This document shows positions 1 to 6,523 of a DNA stretch of 9,083 nt, in pieces. Positions within the stretch are counted from its first letter, which is position 1, and every line of letters begins with the position of its first letter. Location: the NCBI GenBank assembly GCA_016177865.1, contig JACOUJ010000386.1, forward strand, positions 1 through 9,083, read 5' to 3'. Origin of the DNA: Candidatus Rokuibacteriota bacterium. Its GTDB lineage: Bacteria; Methylomirabilota; Methylomirabilia; Rokubacteriales; JACOUJ01. The notes under the pieces are model-generated. The model worked only from the letters and a program-made list of their open reading frames with translations, had not been told where the DNA came from and did no database searches. A program made the translations under genes and the position numbers.

Positions 1-238
1 CCGGGGGCGCGGGGTAGTAATTGTAGGGATAGGATGGATACGAATAGTACGGATACGGAGCGTACCAGGCGCCCAGCGGGAGGAAGAAACCAAAGCTGAA
101 GGACGTCCGCGCATGGTGGTGGAAGTGTCCACCCCCGCCGCGGTGAAAGCCTCCACCTCCGCCCCGCTGCGCCAGCGCCGGCTGGACGATGGCGAGGCTC
201 ACGAGGCCAACAAGACCGATGAGGAAGACCTTCCGCAT
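1..238 (-). CDS. Small secreted Gly/His-rich, Tyr/Pro-rich protein (partial, C-terminus off the left edge)
   Basis: I do not recognise a family. The ATG at 238 is preceded by AAAGGAG with 8 nt spacing, so this start is well supported; 79 codons are visible before the window edge. Residues 1-23 form a clear Sec signal peptide: MRK, then a hydrophobic run of about 15 residues, then a signal peptidase I site ALA|Q at 23/24. The mature N-terminus is Gly-rich with clustered His (residues 25-43, including GGGG twice and HFHHH). A hydrophobic stretch (FGFFLPLGAWY) and a Tyr/Pro-rich segment (about 60-79) follow. It is probably periplasmic or surface-associated. The His cluster could bind metal, but that is inference from composition alone. 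It lies 75 nt downstream of the TolC gene on the same strand with its own strong ribosome binding site. It might be read through from the efflux operon, but nothing shows a functional link. Confidence 0.7.
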   Translation of the reverse strand, partial: MRKVFLIGLVGLVSLAIVQPALAQRGGGGGFHRGGGGHFHHHARTSFSFGFFLPLGAWYAPYPYYSYPSYPYNYYPAPP

Positions 239-246
239 GGTCACCA

Positions 247-253
247 CTCCTTT
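247..253 (-). promoter_or_regulatory. Shine-Dalgarno site for the small secreted protein
   Basis: AAAGGAG on the minus strand lies 8 nt before the ATG at 238. It fixes the start of the small signal-peptide protein. The 75-nt gap to the TolC stop codon holds no clear hairpin terminator and no convincing -35/-10 pair. Confidence 0.65.
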
Positions 254-313
254 ACTCACGACTAATCCTACTCCTCAGACGGAAGAACCCGATAAGACAT
301 TCTACTTCAAAGC

Positions 314-1630
314 TTACCGTCGGCCGAGCGCGTTGTCCAGCCGGGCCCGCGCGGTCTTGTGATCGAACAGGGCCTGGACCTGGTCCACCTGCGCCTGGGT
401 GAGGGCCACCTGGGCATCGGTCAGCTCCAGGATCGTTCCGACCCCCGCGTCATAGCGCCCCTGGGCGAGGCGGAGATTCTCCTCGGCCGACTCCACGCTC
501 TTGGCGGTGGCGGCGATCCGCTCCTCGGCTTCGTTCATGCCCAGCCATGCCTGCTCGACCTCGAGGCGCACCTGAAGCTCCAAGGTGTCGAAATTCCGCC
601 GCGTCGCTTCCAGGTTGGCCCGCGTCTCCCGAAGCCTCGCCCGGGTGAAGAACCCCTGGAAGAGGTTCCAGGTCAGGGTGACGCTCAACGACCAATTGTC
701 GTCTTGAGGCGGGTAGTCGTCACTGGTCCGGCTCACGCTGCCGACGCCGTTCAGATCCGGGTAGTAGGCGGACCGAGCCCCTCGGACCTGGGCATCGGCT
801 GCGACCACGCGGGCCCGGGCCTGGCGAAGCTCAGGGCGGTTTCGAAATGCCTCCTCGCGGAGCTGATTGAGATCGAACTTCGCCCCTTCGAAGGAGAGAA
901 TGTCCTGGACCTGGAAGGTCAGGTCGGTCGACAACCCGAGGGCATTGTTCAAAGTGGTCTCCGCGATCTTCACCGCGTTCCTGGTCCGGATCAGATTGAC
1001 ACGGGCCTGGGCCACCTCGACCTCGGCCTTTGTGACGTCGGACTTGGGTTTGGTCCCCACCTCGAAGAACCCCCGGGCGCTCCTCAGGTTGAGTTCGGAG
1101 CGGGCCAGCGAGGCCTCCGTGACCTTCACCAGCCGTTGGGCCCCGAGGAGACCGTAGTAGGCGGTCTTGACGTTGAGGACGACCACGTTCTTGACCCGAT
1201 CGACTTCCTCCTGGGAGACCGTGGCGTTGGCCTTGGCCTCGTCCACCAGCGCGCCGGTCTTGCCGAAATCCCAGATCTTCTGCGTGAGCTGGAGCTGGGT
1301 CGTATTGTTCGTGGTCGTCGAGGAGCCCGTCCCGCTGGTCCCGTTGAAGGAGGTACCGCCCTCGGAATAGCTTCGCGCGGAGGACAGCGTGGTGTCCACT
1401 TTCGGGAAGAAGCTGGATCGGGCCTGCGGGATCCGGGCGTCCGCCGCGACGAACCCGGCCTCGGCCGCCTTGATGGACGGGTGCTGCCTCAACGCGAGGG
1501 CCGTGGCCTCCTCCAGGCTGAGGGATTGAGGAGGCGGGGCGGTTTGGGCCCACGAGCGGGTCGGGCCAAGTAGAAAAACAAGGGTGAAAGTCAGGAGGGC
1601 ATGGATCATCCACCGGGATGGGGTTTCCAT
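314..1630 (-). CDS. TolC-family outer membrane efflux protein
   Basis: Outer-membrane channel of a tripartite efflux pump: a trimeric beta-barrel in the outer membrane with a long periplasmic alpha-helical tunnel that docks on the adaptor. From the ATG at 1630 it is 438 aa, normal for TolC/OprM-type proteins. Upstream in-frame ATGs at 1648 and 1645 would add 6 or 5 residues, but only the ATG at 1630 has a GGAG at suitable distance. A signal peptide is visible (METPSRW, hydrophobic ALLTFTLVFLLG, cleavage SWA|Q near residue 28/29). The two-fold internal repeat typical of the outer membrane efflux protein family is clear. LSLEEATALAL followed by AADARIPQARSSFFPKV in the first half matches LREEAFRNRPEL followed by AADAQVRGARSAYYPDL in the second. 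Likewise FFEVGTKPKSDVTKAEVEVA matches YDAGVGTILELTDAQVALTQ. No N-terminal lipobox Cys is seen. It is the last gene of the adaptor-permease-TolC operon, about 30 nt after the permease stop. Substrate cannot be told from sequence. Confidence 0.93.
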   Translation of the reverse strand: METPSRWMIHALLTFTLVFLLGPTRSWAQTAPPPQSLSLEEATALALRQHPSIKAAEAGFVAADARIPQARSSFFPKVDTTLSSARSYSEGGTSFNGTSGTGSSTTTNNTTQLQLTQKIWDFGKTGALVDEAKANATVSQEEVDRVKNVVVLNVKTAYYGLLGAQRLVKVTEASLARSELNLRSARGFFEVGTKPKSDVTKAEVEVAQARVNLIRTRNAVKIAETTLNNALGLSTDLTFQVQDILSFEGAKFDLNQLREEAFRNRPELRQARARVVAADAQVRGARSAYYPDLNGVGSVSRTSDDYPPQDDNWSLSVTLTWNLFQGFFTRARLRETRANLEATRRNFDTLELQVRLEVEQAWLGMNEAEERIAATAKSVESAEENLRLAQGRYDAGVGTILELTDAQVALTQAQVDQVQALFDHKTARARLDNALGRR

Positions 1631-1639
1631 CAAGCATTT

Positions 1640-1643
1640 CTCC
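1640..1643 (-). promoter_or_regulatory. Start-deciding Shine-Dalgarno for the TolC gene
   Basis: GGAG on the minus strand lies 9 nt before the ATG at 1630. The upstream in-frame ATGs at 1648 and 1645 have no purine-rich site ahead of them. This is why the shorter start was chosen. Confidence 0.45.
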
Positions 1644-1660
1644 ATCATCGAGAATTGGCG

Positions 1661-4600
1661 CTACGAGGCCCCGCCGGTCTCTCCCTGGTGGCTCTCCAGG
1701 CGGCGGGGGAAGCGTTCTTCGAGGATCGTGTAGAGGATGGGGATGAGGAGCAAGGTGAGGAACGTGGATACCGTGAGCCCGCCGATCACCGCCCGGGCGA
1801 GGGGGGCATTCGATTCGCTCCCGACGTCGAGCCCCAGGGCCATCGGGAGGAGCCCGACGAGGGTCGTGATCGTCGTCATCAGGATGGGACGGAGTCGCGT
1901 GCGCCCTGCTCGCACCACCGCGTCGGCCAGCGGTTGTCCTCGCCGCCGGAGCTCGTTGGTGTAGTCCACGAGGAGGACGCCGTTCGAGACCACGATCCCC
2001 ACCATCATGATGATTCCCATGAAGGAGCTGACGTTGAGGGTGGTCCCCGTGAGAAAGAGCATCCAGAGCACGCCGATGAGGCCCATCGGGACCGAGAACA
2101 TGACGACGAAGGGGTCTTTCAACGACCGGAACTGCGAGGCCATCACCATATAGACGAGCACGAGCGCGAGGAGCACCGTGAAGTTGAGGCTGCCGAACGC
2201 CTCGCGCTGCTCGCGGATGAGGCCGCCCATCTGGACGACGAATCCCGGAGGGAGCTGGAGCTGGCCCAGGTTGTCCTCGAGATCGCGGGAGATCGAGCCC
2301 AGGTCGCGCCCGGTCGGGTTCGCCGTGATCCGGACCATGCGCTGCTGAAACTTTCGTTCGATGCTGCTGGGGCCCGTGCTCTGCCGGATCTCGGCGATGT
2401 TCCCGAGGAGGATCGGTGGCCCTCCGTTCGCCGTGACGAAGAGGCGGCCCAGATCCTCGGGCCTGGTCCTGAACGGCTCATCGAGCTGAACGACCACGTT
2501 GTACTGGTTTCCGGTCCTCGGATCGGTGTAGATGGACGGGTTCTCGTTGATGTTCGAGCTGAGCGAGAACAGCGCGGCCTGGGCGATCGCCCGTTGGGTC
2601 AGCCCCAGGTTGCCGGCCTTATCCCGATCCACGACGATGTCGTACTGGGGATAGCCTTCCTCGCGCCGGATCTGGACATCGACTACGCCCGGGGTCTGCT
2701 GCATCGCGCGGGCGATCTGACGGGCCCCCTCGCAGGCCCCGCCGAGATCGTAGCCGAGCAGCTCGAGCACGAGCGAGGTCTCCTGCCCCTGGCTCAAGAC
2801 GCGGCGGATGATGCCGCCGGTGGAGAATGAGATCGTCGTTCCCGGAAACTCGCCCCCGAGCTTCGGCCGGATCGAGGCCACGATCTCCCGGTCCTTACGC
2901 TTCCGCTGGTCGGGCGAGACCAAGTGGACCTGGATCTGGGCGGAGTGCGGGCCGGCCCGGTCGGAGAAGAGCCCCCCGCGTCCCGCCGGTATCCCGATGC
3001 CGGACACGACGGTGCGGTACTCCTCCTGGGCGAGCGTCGAGCGAACGATCTCCTCGAGGCGACTGACGAGCTTCTCGGTCTCCTCCACGCGGGTCCCGAT
3101 CGGCGCCGTGACGCTCACGCGGAACTGGCTCTCGTCCGATTCCGGGAAGAACTCGGTCCCGATTCGGAGATTCTGGGGGAGTACCGCGCGGAGCCCTGAC
3201 GCCAGCGGGCCGGGAAGGATCTCGGTGCTGATGAAGGTCAGGCTCAGGAAGAAGATGAGGACGATGGCCATGATCACGCGCCTCCGGTGCCCCAGCGCCC
3301 ACTCGAGGACGTCCTGATACCGCTGGTCCAGCGCGTCGAAGAAGCGTTGGCTCGCGAGGAAGATCCGGTCACGGAGGCTTCGCCCGTAGGCCCGCTCGGG
3401 CTTGAGCCACTTGAGGCAGAGGAGCGGGGTGACGGTCCGCGAGACGAGGAAGGAGGCGAAGAGCGCGAACGAGATCGTGAAGGTGAGGGGGAGGAAGAGG
3501 AGCTTGGACGGGCCGACCAGGAAGATCGTCGGAAGGAAGACCACGATGGTCGTAACCGTGGCCACGAAGATCGGCATTGCCACCTCGCGGGCCGCGTCCA
3601 GCACGGCCTGCCGGCGACTCTTGGTCCCGAGGTTCAGGTGGCGGTTGATCACCTCCAACTCGACGATGGAGTCGTCCATGAGCCGGCCCACCGCGAGGGC
3701 CAATCCGCCGAGGGTGAAGATGTTGAGGCTCTGGCCGAGGAAGTACATGGGGATGAACGTCGCGACGATCGAGAGCGGGATGGCGACCGAGATGATGAGG
3801 GTGGAGGTGAGGTTTCTCAAAAAGACGAGGATCACGAAGAAGGCCAGGATCCCGCCGATCGTGGCTTCGTGCCAGAGGCTCGAGATCGACTGGCGGATGT
3901 AGAGCGACTGGTCGAAGGAGACGTTGAGGGCGACGCCTTGCGGCACGCCGATGAGCTTAGGGAGGAGGGCCTTGACCCGGTCCACGATCTCGATCGTGTT
4001 CGCCCCCGGCTGCTTCTGGACCCGCATGAAGACGGCCCGCTGGCCGTTGACGCGGACGATGCTCACCTGGGTCTCGTGGGAGTCGGCCACCGAGCCCAGG
4101 TCTCTGAGGCGGATCGGGATGTCCCCGACCTGCTTCACGACAATGTGTTCCATGGGCTCGATGATGGGGAACTGCGAGTTCGTGAAGACGTTGTAGTCCA
4201 TGCGGCCGAAGCGCACGCCGCCCGCCGGGGAGAGGAAGTTGGCGTCATTGACGGCCCGGACCACCTCCTGGATCCCGATCCCCTTGGCGAAGAGGCGGTC
4301 GCGGTTCAGATTGACCGTGATCTGCCGGACCTTGCCGCCGTCCACGTTGGCCGCGGCCACCCCGGGAAGGCGCTCGATCTGGGGCTCGATGACGTTATAG
4401 GCCAGATCGTAGAGTTGGCGCTCGTCGAGCCCGCCGCCGGAGACGGTGACGAGGCACACGGGAATATTCGTGAGGTCGAATTTCAAAATAAAGGGCTGCT
4501 GGACCCCGTCCGGGAGCTGGTTCATGATCGCCTGGACCCGCTGAATCACGTCGGTCTGACCCGCGGTCATGTCGGCGTCCCAGTTGAACCAGATCTGGAT

Positions 4601-4870
4601 CCCCGAGAGGCCGTTCTTGGACACGGACTCGACGTGGCGGACGTCGCTCACGGCCGAGACCGCCTTCTCGAGGGGATAGGTCACCGTCTTCTCCACATCC
4701 TGAACGTTGGCCCCTTTGTAGATCGTGCCGACACGGATCGAGGGGTAGTTGATGTTGGGGAAGAGGTCCACCGGGATTCGGTCGAGGGCCACCGCCCCGA
4801 GGATCACGACCGCGAGGGCCGCCATCAGGACGGCGATCGCGTTACGAAGGGCGAGAAGGGTCAGCCACAT
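1661..4870 (-). CDS. RND-family efflux permease (HAE1/AcrB type)
   Basis: Inner-membrane proton-driven pump of the resistance-nodulation-division superfamily. At 1069 aa it has the full AcrB-like length and layout. TM1 is at about 9-29, followed by a large periplasmic porter loop; TM2-TM6 are at about 336-480 and TM7 near 530-550. A second porter loop follows, and TM8-TM12 span about 895-1048. Family marks include IPVDLFPNINYPSI (32-45), TYPLEKAVS (64-72), the TM4 acidic pair DD at 399-400 in GRLMDDSIVELEV, and RLRPILMT (992-999), whose first Arg aligns with AcrB R971. By eye, the TM10 position matching AcrB K940 is Ser962 in GIVVSNGVLLVDY, followed by the conserved Asn. The intact DD pair points to multidrug/hydrophobic-compound (HAE1) pumps rather than CzcA-type metal pumps, but the substrate is not determined. 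There is no Shine-Dalgarno sequence. The ATG follows the adaptor stop codon by 1 nt (TAATATG), so translation is probably coupled. The TolC gene follows. Confidence 0.95.
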   Translation of the reverse strand: MWLTLLALRNAIAVLMAALAVVILGAVALDRIPVDLFPNINYPSIRVGTIYKGANVQDVEKTVTYPLEKAVSAVSDVRHVESVSKNGLSGIQIWFNWDADMTAGQTDVIQRVQAIMNQLPDGVQQPFILKFDLTNIPVCLVTVSGGGLDERQLYDLAYNVIEPQIERLPGVAAANVDGGKVRQITVNLNRDRLFAKGIGIQEVVRAVNDANFLSPAGGVRFGRMDYNVFTNSQFPIIEPMEHIVVKQVGDIPIRLRDLGSVADSHETQVSIVRVNGQRAVFMRVQKQPGANTIEIVDRVKALLPKLIGVPQGVALNVSFDQSLYIRQSISSLWHEATIGGILAFFVILVFLRNLTSTLIISVAIPLSIVATFIPMYFLGQSLNIFTLGGLALAVGRLMDDSIVELEVINRHLNLGTKSRRQAVLDAAREVAMPIFVATVTTIVVFLPTIFLVGPSKLLFLPLTFTISFALFASFLVSRTVTPLLCLKWLKPERAYGRSLRDRIFLASQRFFDALDQRYQDVLEWALGHRRRVIMAIVLIFFLSLTFISTEILPGPLASGLRAVLPQNLRIGTEFFPESDESQFRVSVTAPIGTRVEETEKLVSRLEEIVRSTLAQEEYRTVVSGIGIPAGRGGLFSDRAGPHSAQIQVHLVSPDQRKRKDREIVASIRPKLGGEFPGTTISFSTGGIIRRVLSQGQETSLVLELLGYDLGGACEGARQIARAMQQTPGVVDVQIRREEGYPQYDIVVDRDKAGNLGLTQRAIAQAALFSLSSNINENPSIYTDPRTGNQYNVVVQLDEPFRTRPEDLGRLFVTANGGPPILLGNIAEIRQSTGPSSIERKFQQRMVRITANPTGRDLGSISRDLEDNLGQLQLPPGFVVQMGGLIREQREAFGSLNFTVLLALVLVYMVMASQFRSLKDPFVVMFSVPMGLIGVLWMLFLTGTTLNVSSFMGIIMMVGIVVSNGVLLVDYTNELRRRGQPLADAVVRAGRTRLRPILMTTITTLVGLLPMALGLDVGSESNAPLARAVIGGLTVSTFLTLLLIPILYTILEERFPRRLESHQGETGGAS

Positions 4871-4871
4871 A

Positions 4872-6182
4872 TTAGTATTGTTTGGCCGGCACGGCGCGCA
4901 CCTTCTGCCCGTCCTTGACCAGCTCTTTCCCCTGGAGGATCACCGCCTCTATGCCGGTGAGCCCGCGCACCACCTCGACGAAGGTTCCGTCCTGGACCCC
5001 CAGCTCCACCGGGACCGTCACGGCCGTGCCGTCCCGAGCGACGAAGACGGCAGGCCGGGCCTCGTCGAGCTTCAGCGCCTCCACGGGGATGAGCAGGGCC
5101 TGCTTCCGGGTCTCGGTGATGATCTCCACCCGGGCGTACATGCCCGGCTTCAGGCGGCGGCCCGGGTTCGGGACGTCGACCTCGACGCCATTCGTCCGGG
5201 TCCGGGGGTCGAGGGCCGACACGATGCGTGTGACCGTCCCGGTGAAGACCTGGCCCGGAGAGGCATCCACCGAGACGCGGACCGGGTTGCCGACCCTGAT
5301 CCTCCCGATCTCACGTTCTGAGGTCTCCACCTGGACCTTCACGGCCTCAATGTCCTGGATGACCATGATCGGGACCGAAGAGTTGCTCGTGGCGGCGGCC
5401 TGGGCGCTCACGGCCGCGCCGATGTCGAGGTTTCGCTGGGCCACGTAGCCCGAGAACGGGGCGAGGATCTGCGCGTTGGCGAGACTATTGAGGGCGAGCT
5501 TCAGGGCGGCCTCCTGCTGGCTCACCTGGGCCCGGGCCAGCCCGACCTGGCTGTCCGCGGTCGCGATCTGCGCCCTCGCCACCTCGACCTGCGCCTCGGC
5601 CGCGCGGAGCGAGGCCTGGGAGGATTCATAGGTCGTTCTCGTATTGTCCATCTCGACCGCTGAGACGATCCCCTGGGTGTGCAGATTCTTCATCCGCTCG
5701 TACTGGCGCATGTCATTGGCTAAGACGGCCTGGGCCTTGAGGAGATTCGCCTGATGGTTCGCCAGATTTGCCCGGATACTCTCGAGGCTTGAGTGGGCCA
5801 CCCGGAGGGAGGCTTGACTCGAAGCGAGCGCGGCCCGGGCCTGTTCGGTCGTGGCCTGAAGCTCCGAATGCTCGATCTCGACGAGGAGTTGGCCCGCGCC
5901 GACGAAGTCCCCCCGGTCCGCCGCCATCCGCTGGATGTAGCCGCTGACCTTGGAGAAGATCGCGGCCTGCTTGCTGGCCAGGATATCGGCGGTGTAGGAG
6001 AGCTTGACCTCCAGGTCCTTGCGCTGGGGCTGAATCACTCCGACCAGCGGCTCGCCCCCGGTGCGGCGGGGAAGGGCGCGCGCCTGTTCGTCACCCCTGA
6101 GTCGCCAGAAGACGAGACTGGCCAGGATGACCCCCAGGGCCACGAGGACCACGGTGACTCGGTGGCGCTTCAGGGTCTCCAT
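4872..6182 (-). CDS. RND efflux periplasmic adaptor subunit (membrane fusion protein, HlyD/AcrA family)
   Basis: Bridges the RND permease and the TolC channel across the periplasm. It is 436 aa. A short basic N-terminus (METLKRHR) and one hydrophobic segment (about 9-27) lack a lipobox Cys, so it is anchored by an N-terminal transmembrane helix rather than as a lipoprotein. A split biotinyl-lipoyl-like domain follows: its first half (about 73-103) contains FSKVSGYIQ and GDFVGAGQLLVEIE, its second half (about 238-258) LAPFSGYVAQRNLDIGAAV. Between them is a long Ala/Gln-rich alpha-helical hairpin (about 104-236) with heptad-like ALASSQASL and QVGLARAQVSQQEAALK runs. A beta-barrel domain (about 280-352, TGTVTRIVSALDPRTRT, LKPGMYARV) and a membrane-proximal domain (about 360-436) end the protein. 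The ATG at 6182 is the only usable start: upstream in this frame there is no ATG or GTG before a stop codon. No Shine-Dalgarno precedes it. It is the first gene of the efflux operon, behind the promoter at 6306-6334. Confidence 0.94.
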   Translation of the reverse strand: METLKRHRVTVVLVALGVILASLVFWRLRGDEQARALPRRTGGEPLVGVIQPQRKDLEVKLSYTADILASKQAAIFSKVSGYIQRMAADRGDFVGAGQLLVEIEHSELQATTEQARAALASSQASLRVAHSSLESIRANLANHQANLLKAQAVLANDMRQYERMKNLHTQGIVSAVEMDNTRTTYESSQASLRAAEAQVEVARAQIATADSQVGLARAQVSQQEAALKLALNSLANAQILAPFSGYVAQRNLDIGAAVSAQAAATSNSSVPIMVIQDIEAVKVQVETSEREIGRIRVGNPVRVSVDASPGQVFTGTVTRIVSALDPRTRTNGVEVDVPNPGRRLKPGMYARVEIITETRKQALLIPVEALKLDEARPAVFVARDGTAVTVPVELGVQDGTFVEVVRGLTGIEAVILQGKELVKDGQKVRAVPAKQY

Positions 6183-6277
6183 GACCGACCGTCTGCCACC
6201 CGGGAGGTGGAGATGCGCGCGGAGAAACGCGTCATGAAGCCGCGGTAGAATTGAACATTGAGGGATTCTGTCGTCAT
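6170..6277 (-). CDS. Possible 35-codon leader ORF overlapping the adaptor start
   Basis: On the minus strand an ATG at 6277 opens a frame of 35 codons ending in TGA at 6172-6170, so its end overlaps the first codons of the adaptor gene (ATG at 6182) in another frame. It lies entirely downstream of the predicted promoter at 6306-6334. The predicted peptide begins MTTESLNVQFYRGF and is fairly polar, with several Arg; I recognise no family. It has no Shine-Dalgarno site. Since the adaptor ATG also lacks one, translation of this ORF followed by re-initiation at the overlapping ATG is a possible mechanism. A chance ORF in a GC-rich leader is equally likely. Confidence 0.2.
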   Translation of the reverse strand: MTTESLNVQFYRGFMTRFSARISTSRVADGRSWRP

Positions 6278-6287
6278 GGTCGACTGC

Positions 6288-6299
6288 AACTGATTAGTT
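6288..6299. promoter_or_regulatory. Candidate operator dyad at the efflux operon start site
   Basis: AACTGATTAGTT is an imperfect 12-bp dyad: AACT and AGTT arms with four central bases. It sits immediately downstream of the minus-strand -10 box, covering about +1 to +12 of the predicted transcript. TetR-family repressors of RND pumps often bind dyads in this position, so an operator role is plausible. No regulator gene is present in the window, and such a short dyad can arise by chance. Confidence 0.3.
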
Positions 6300-6305
6300 A
6301 GCTGC

Positions 6306-6334
6306 ATTGTCCCTGGGGGTATCCCGCGTGTCAA
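6306..6334 (-). promoter_or_regulatory. Sigma-70-like promoter of the efflux operon
   Basis: On the minus strand a perfect -35 TTGACA (6334-6329) is followed after 17 nt by GACAAT (6311-6306), a 4/6 match to the -10 consensus. Transcription would start near 6299, giving an untranslated leader of about 117 nt before the adaptor ATG at 6182. The spacing is optimal and the orientation fits the adaptor-permease-TolC operon. Confidence 0.6.
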
Positions 6335-6373
6335 GAGTTAGCTTCGGCGGCCGTTCTACTTTTTTCTTGACAC
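6328..6373. repeat. 9-bp perfect inverted repeat spanning the two divergent -35 boxes
   Basis: GTGTCAAGA (6328-6336) and TCTTGACAC (6365-6373) are exact reverse complements separated by 28 bp. Each arm contains a TTGACA hexamer facing outward, one for the efflux operon and one for nrdJ. It may simply be two strong -35 elements back to back. The identity beyond the hexamers (an extra C and TC on either side) leaves room for a shared protein-binding site. Confidence 0.5.
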
Positions 6374-6397
6374 TCGCAAGATGTAGTATGGTAACAT
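6367..6397 (+). promoter_or_regulatory. Probable promoter of nrdJ (good -35, weak -10)
   Basis: A perfect TTGACA lies at 6367-6372. The best -10 candidates are TAACAT at 6392-6397 (19-nt spacing, 4/6 match) and TATGGT at 6387-6392 (14-nt spacing, off optimum). It is the only promoter-like sequence seen ahead of nrdJ and would give a leader of about 120 nt. I looked for an NrdR-box pair here and found no convincing match. Confidence 0.35.
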
Positions 6398-6509
6398 TCG
6401 CTCCGCCACAAAATAAGGGACTTGTTATCATGATTCATCCAATAGTGTATGTGCCCGCAGGTTCGATTCCCCTTGAGTCGTCCCCCTTCCGATCTGTCTG
6501 ACAAGAAAC

Positions 6510-6517
6510 AGGAGGAG
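6510..6517 (+). promoter_or_regulatory. Strong Shine-Dalgarno for nrdJ
   Basis: AGGAGGAG ends 6 nt before the ATG at 6524. This is a near-perfect ribosome binding site and fixes the nrdJ start. Confidence 0.85.
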
Positions 6518-6523
6518 CTTCGT

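Larger units (their letters stand above)
6183..6523. other. Divergent intergenic region between the efflux operon and nrdJ
   Basis: These 341 nt separate the minus-strand adaptor gene from plus-strand nrdJ. They are noticeably more AT-rich than the genes, especially around 6280-6460. They hold a minus-strand promoter, a dyad at its predicted start site, an inverted repeat spanning both -35 boxes, a weaker plus-strand promoter and a leader of roughly 120 nt before nrdJ. I saw no B12 riboswitch core in the nrdJ leader and no regulator gene. Confidence 0.7.

Noticed and set aside
239..313. Rho-independent terminator between the TolC gene and the small secreted protein
   Set aside because: No GC-rich hairpin followed by a T-run is visible on the minus strand.
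359..1573. 404-aa plus-strand open frame opposite the TolC gene
   Set aside because: The opposite strand encodes a full TolC-family protein with signal peptide and internal repeat. The plus-strand product is Gly/Leu/Arg/Pro-rich without recognisable domains.
3287..4918. Long plus-strand open frames (543 aa here, and 409 aa at 1601-2830) opposite the RND permease
   Set aside because: They are antisense to a clear RND gene. The predicted products are highly charged Asp/Glu/Arg/His strings with no family motif, typical of shadows of GC-rich coding sequence.
6459..6475. GCAGGTTCGATTCCCCT looks like the T-arm of a tRNA, possibly a remnant or attachment site
   Set aside because: Only two of the five stem pairs form plus one wobble, and no acceptor stem, anticodon arm or CCA end could be built around it.
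6398..6523. Cobalamin riboswitch or NrdR box ahead of nrdJ
   Set aside because: The leader is only about 120 nt. I could not find a B12-box core or its pairing helices, nor a pair of NrdR-like palindromes. A covariance-model search would be decisive.
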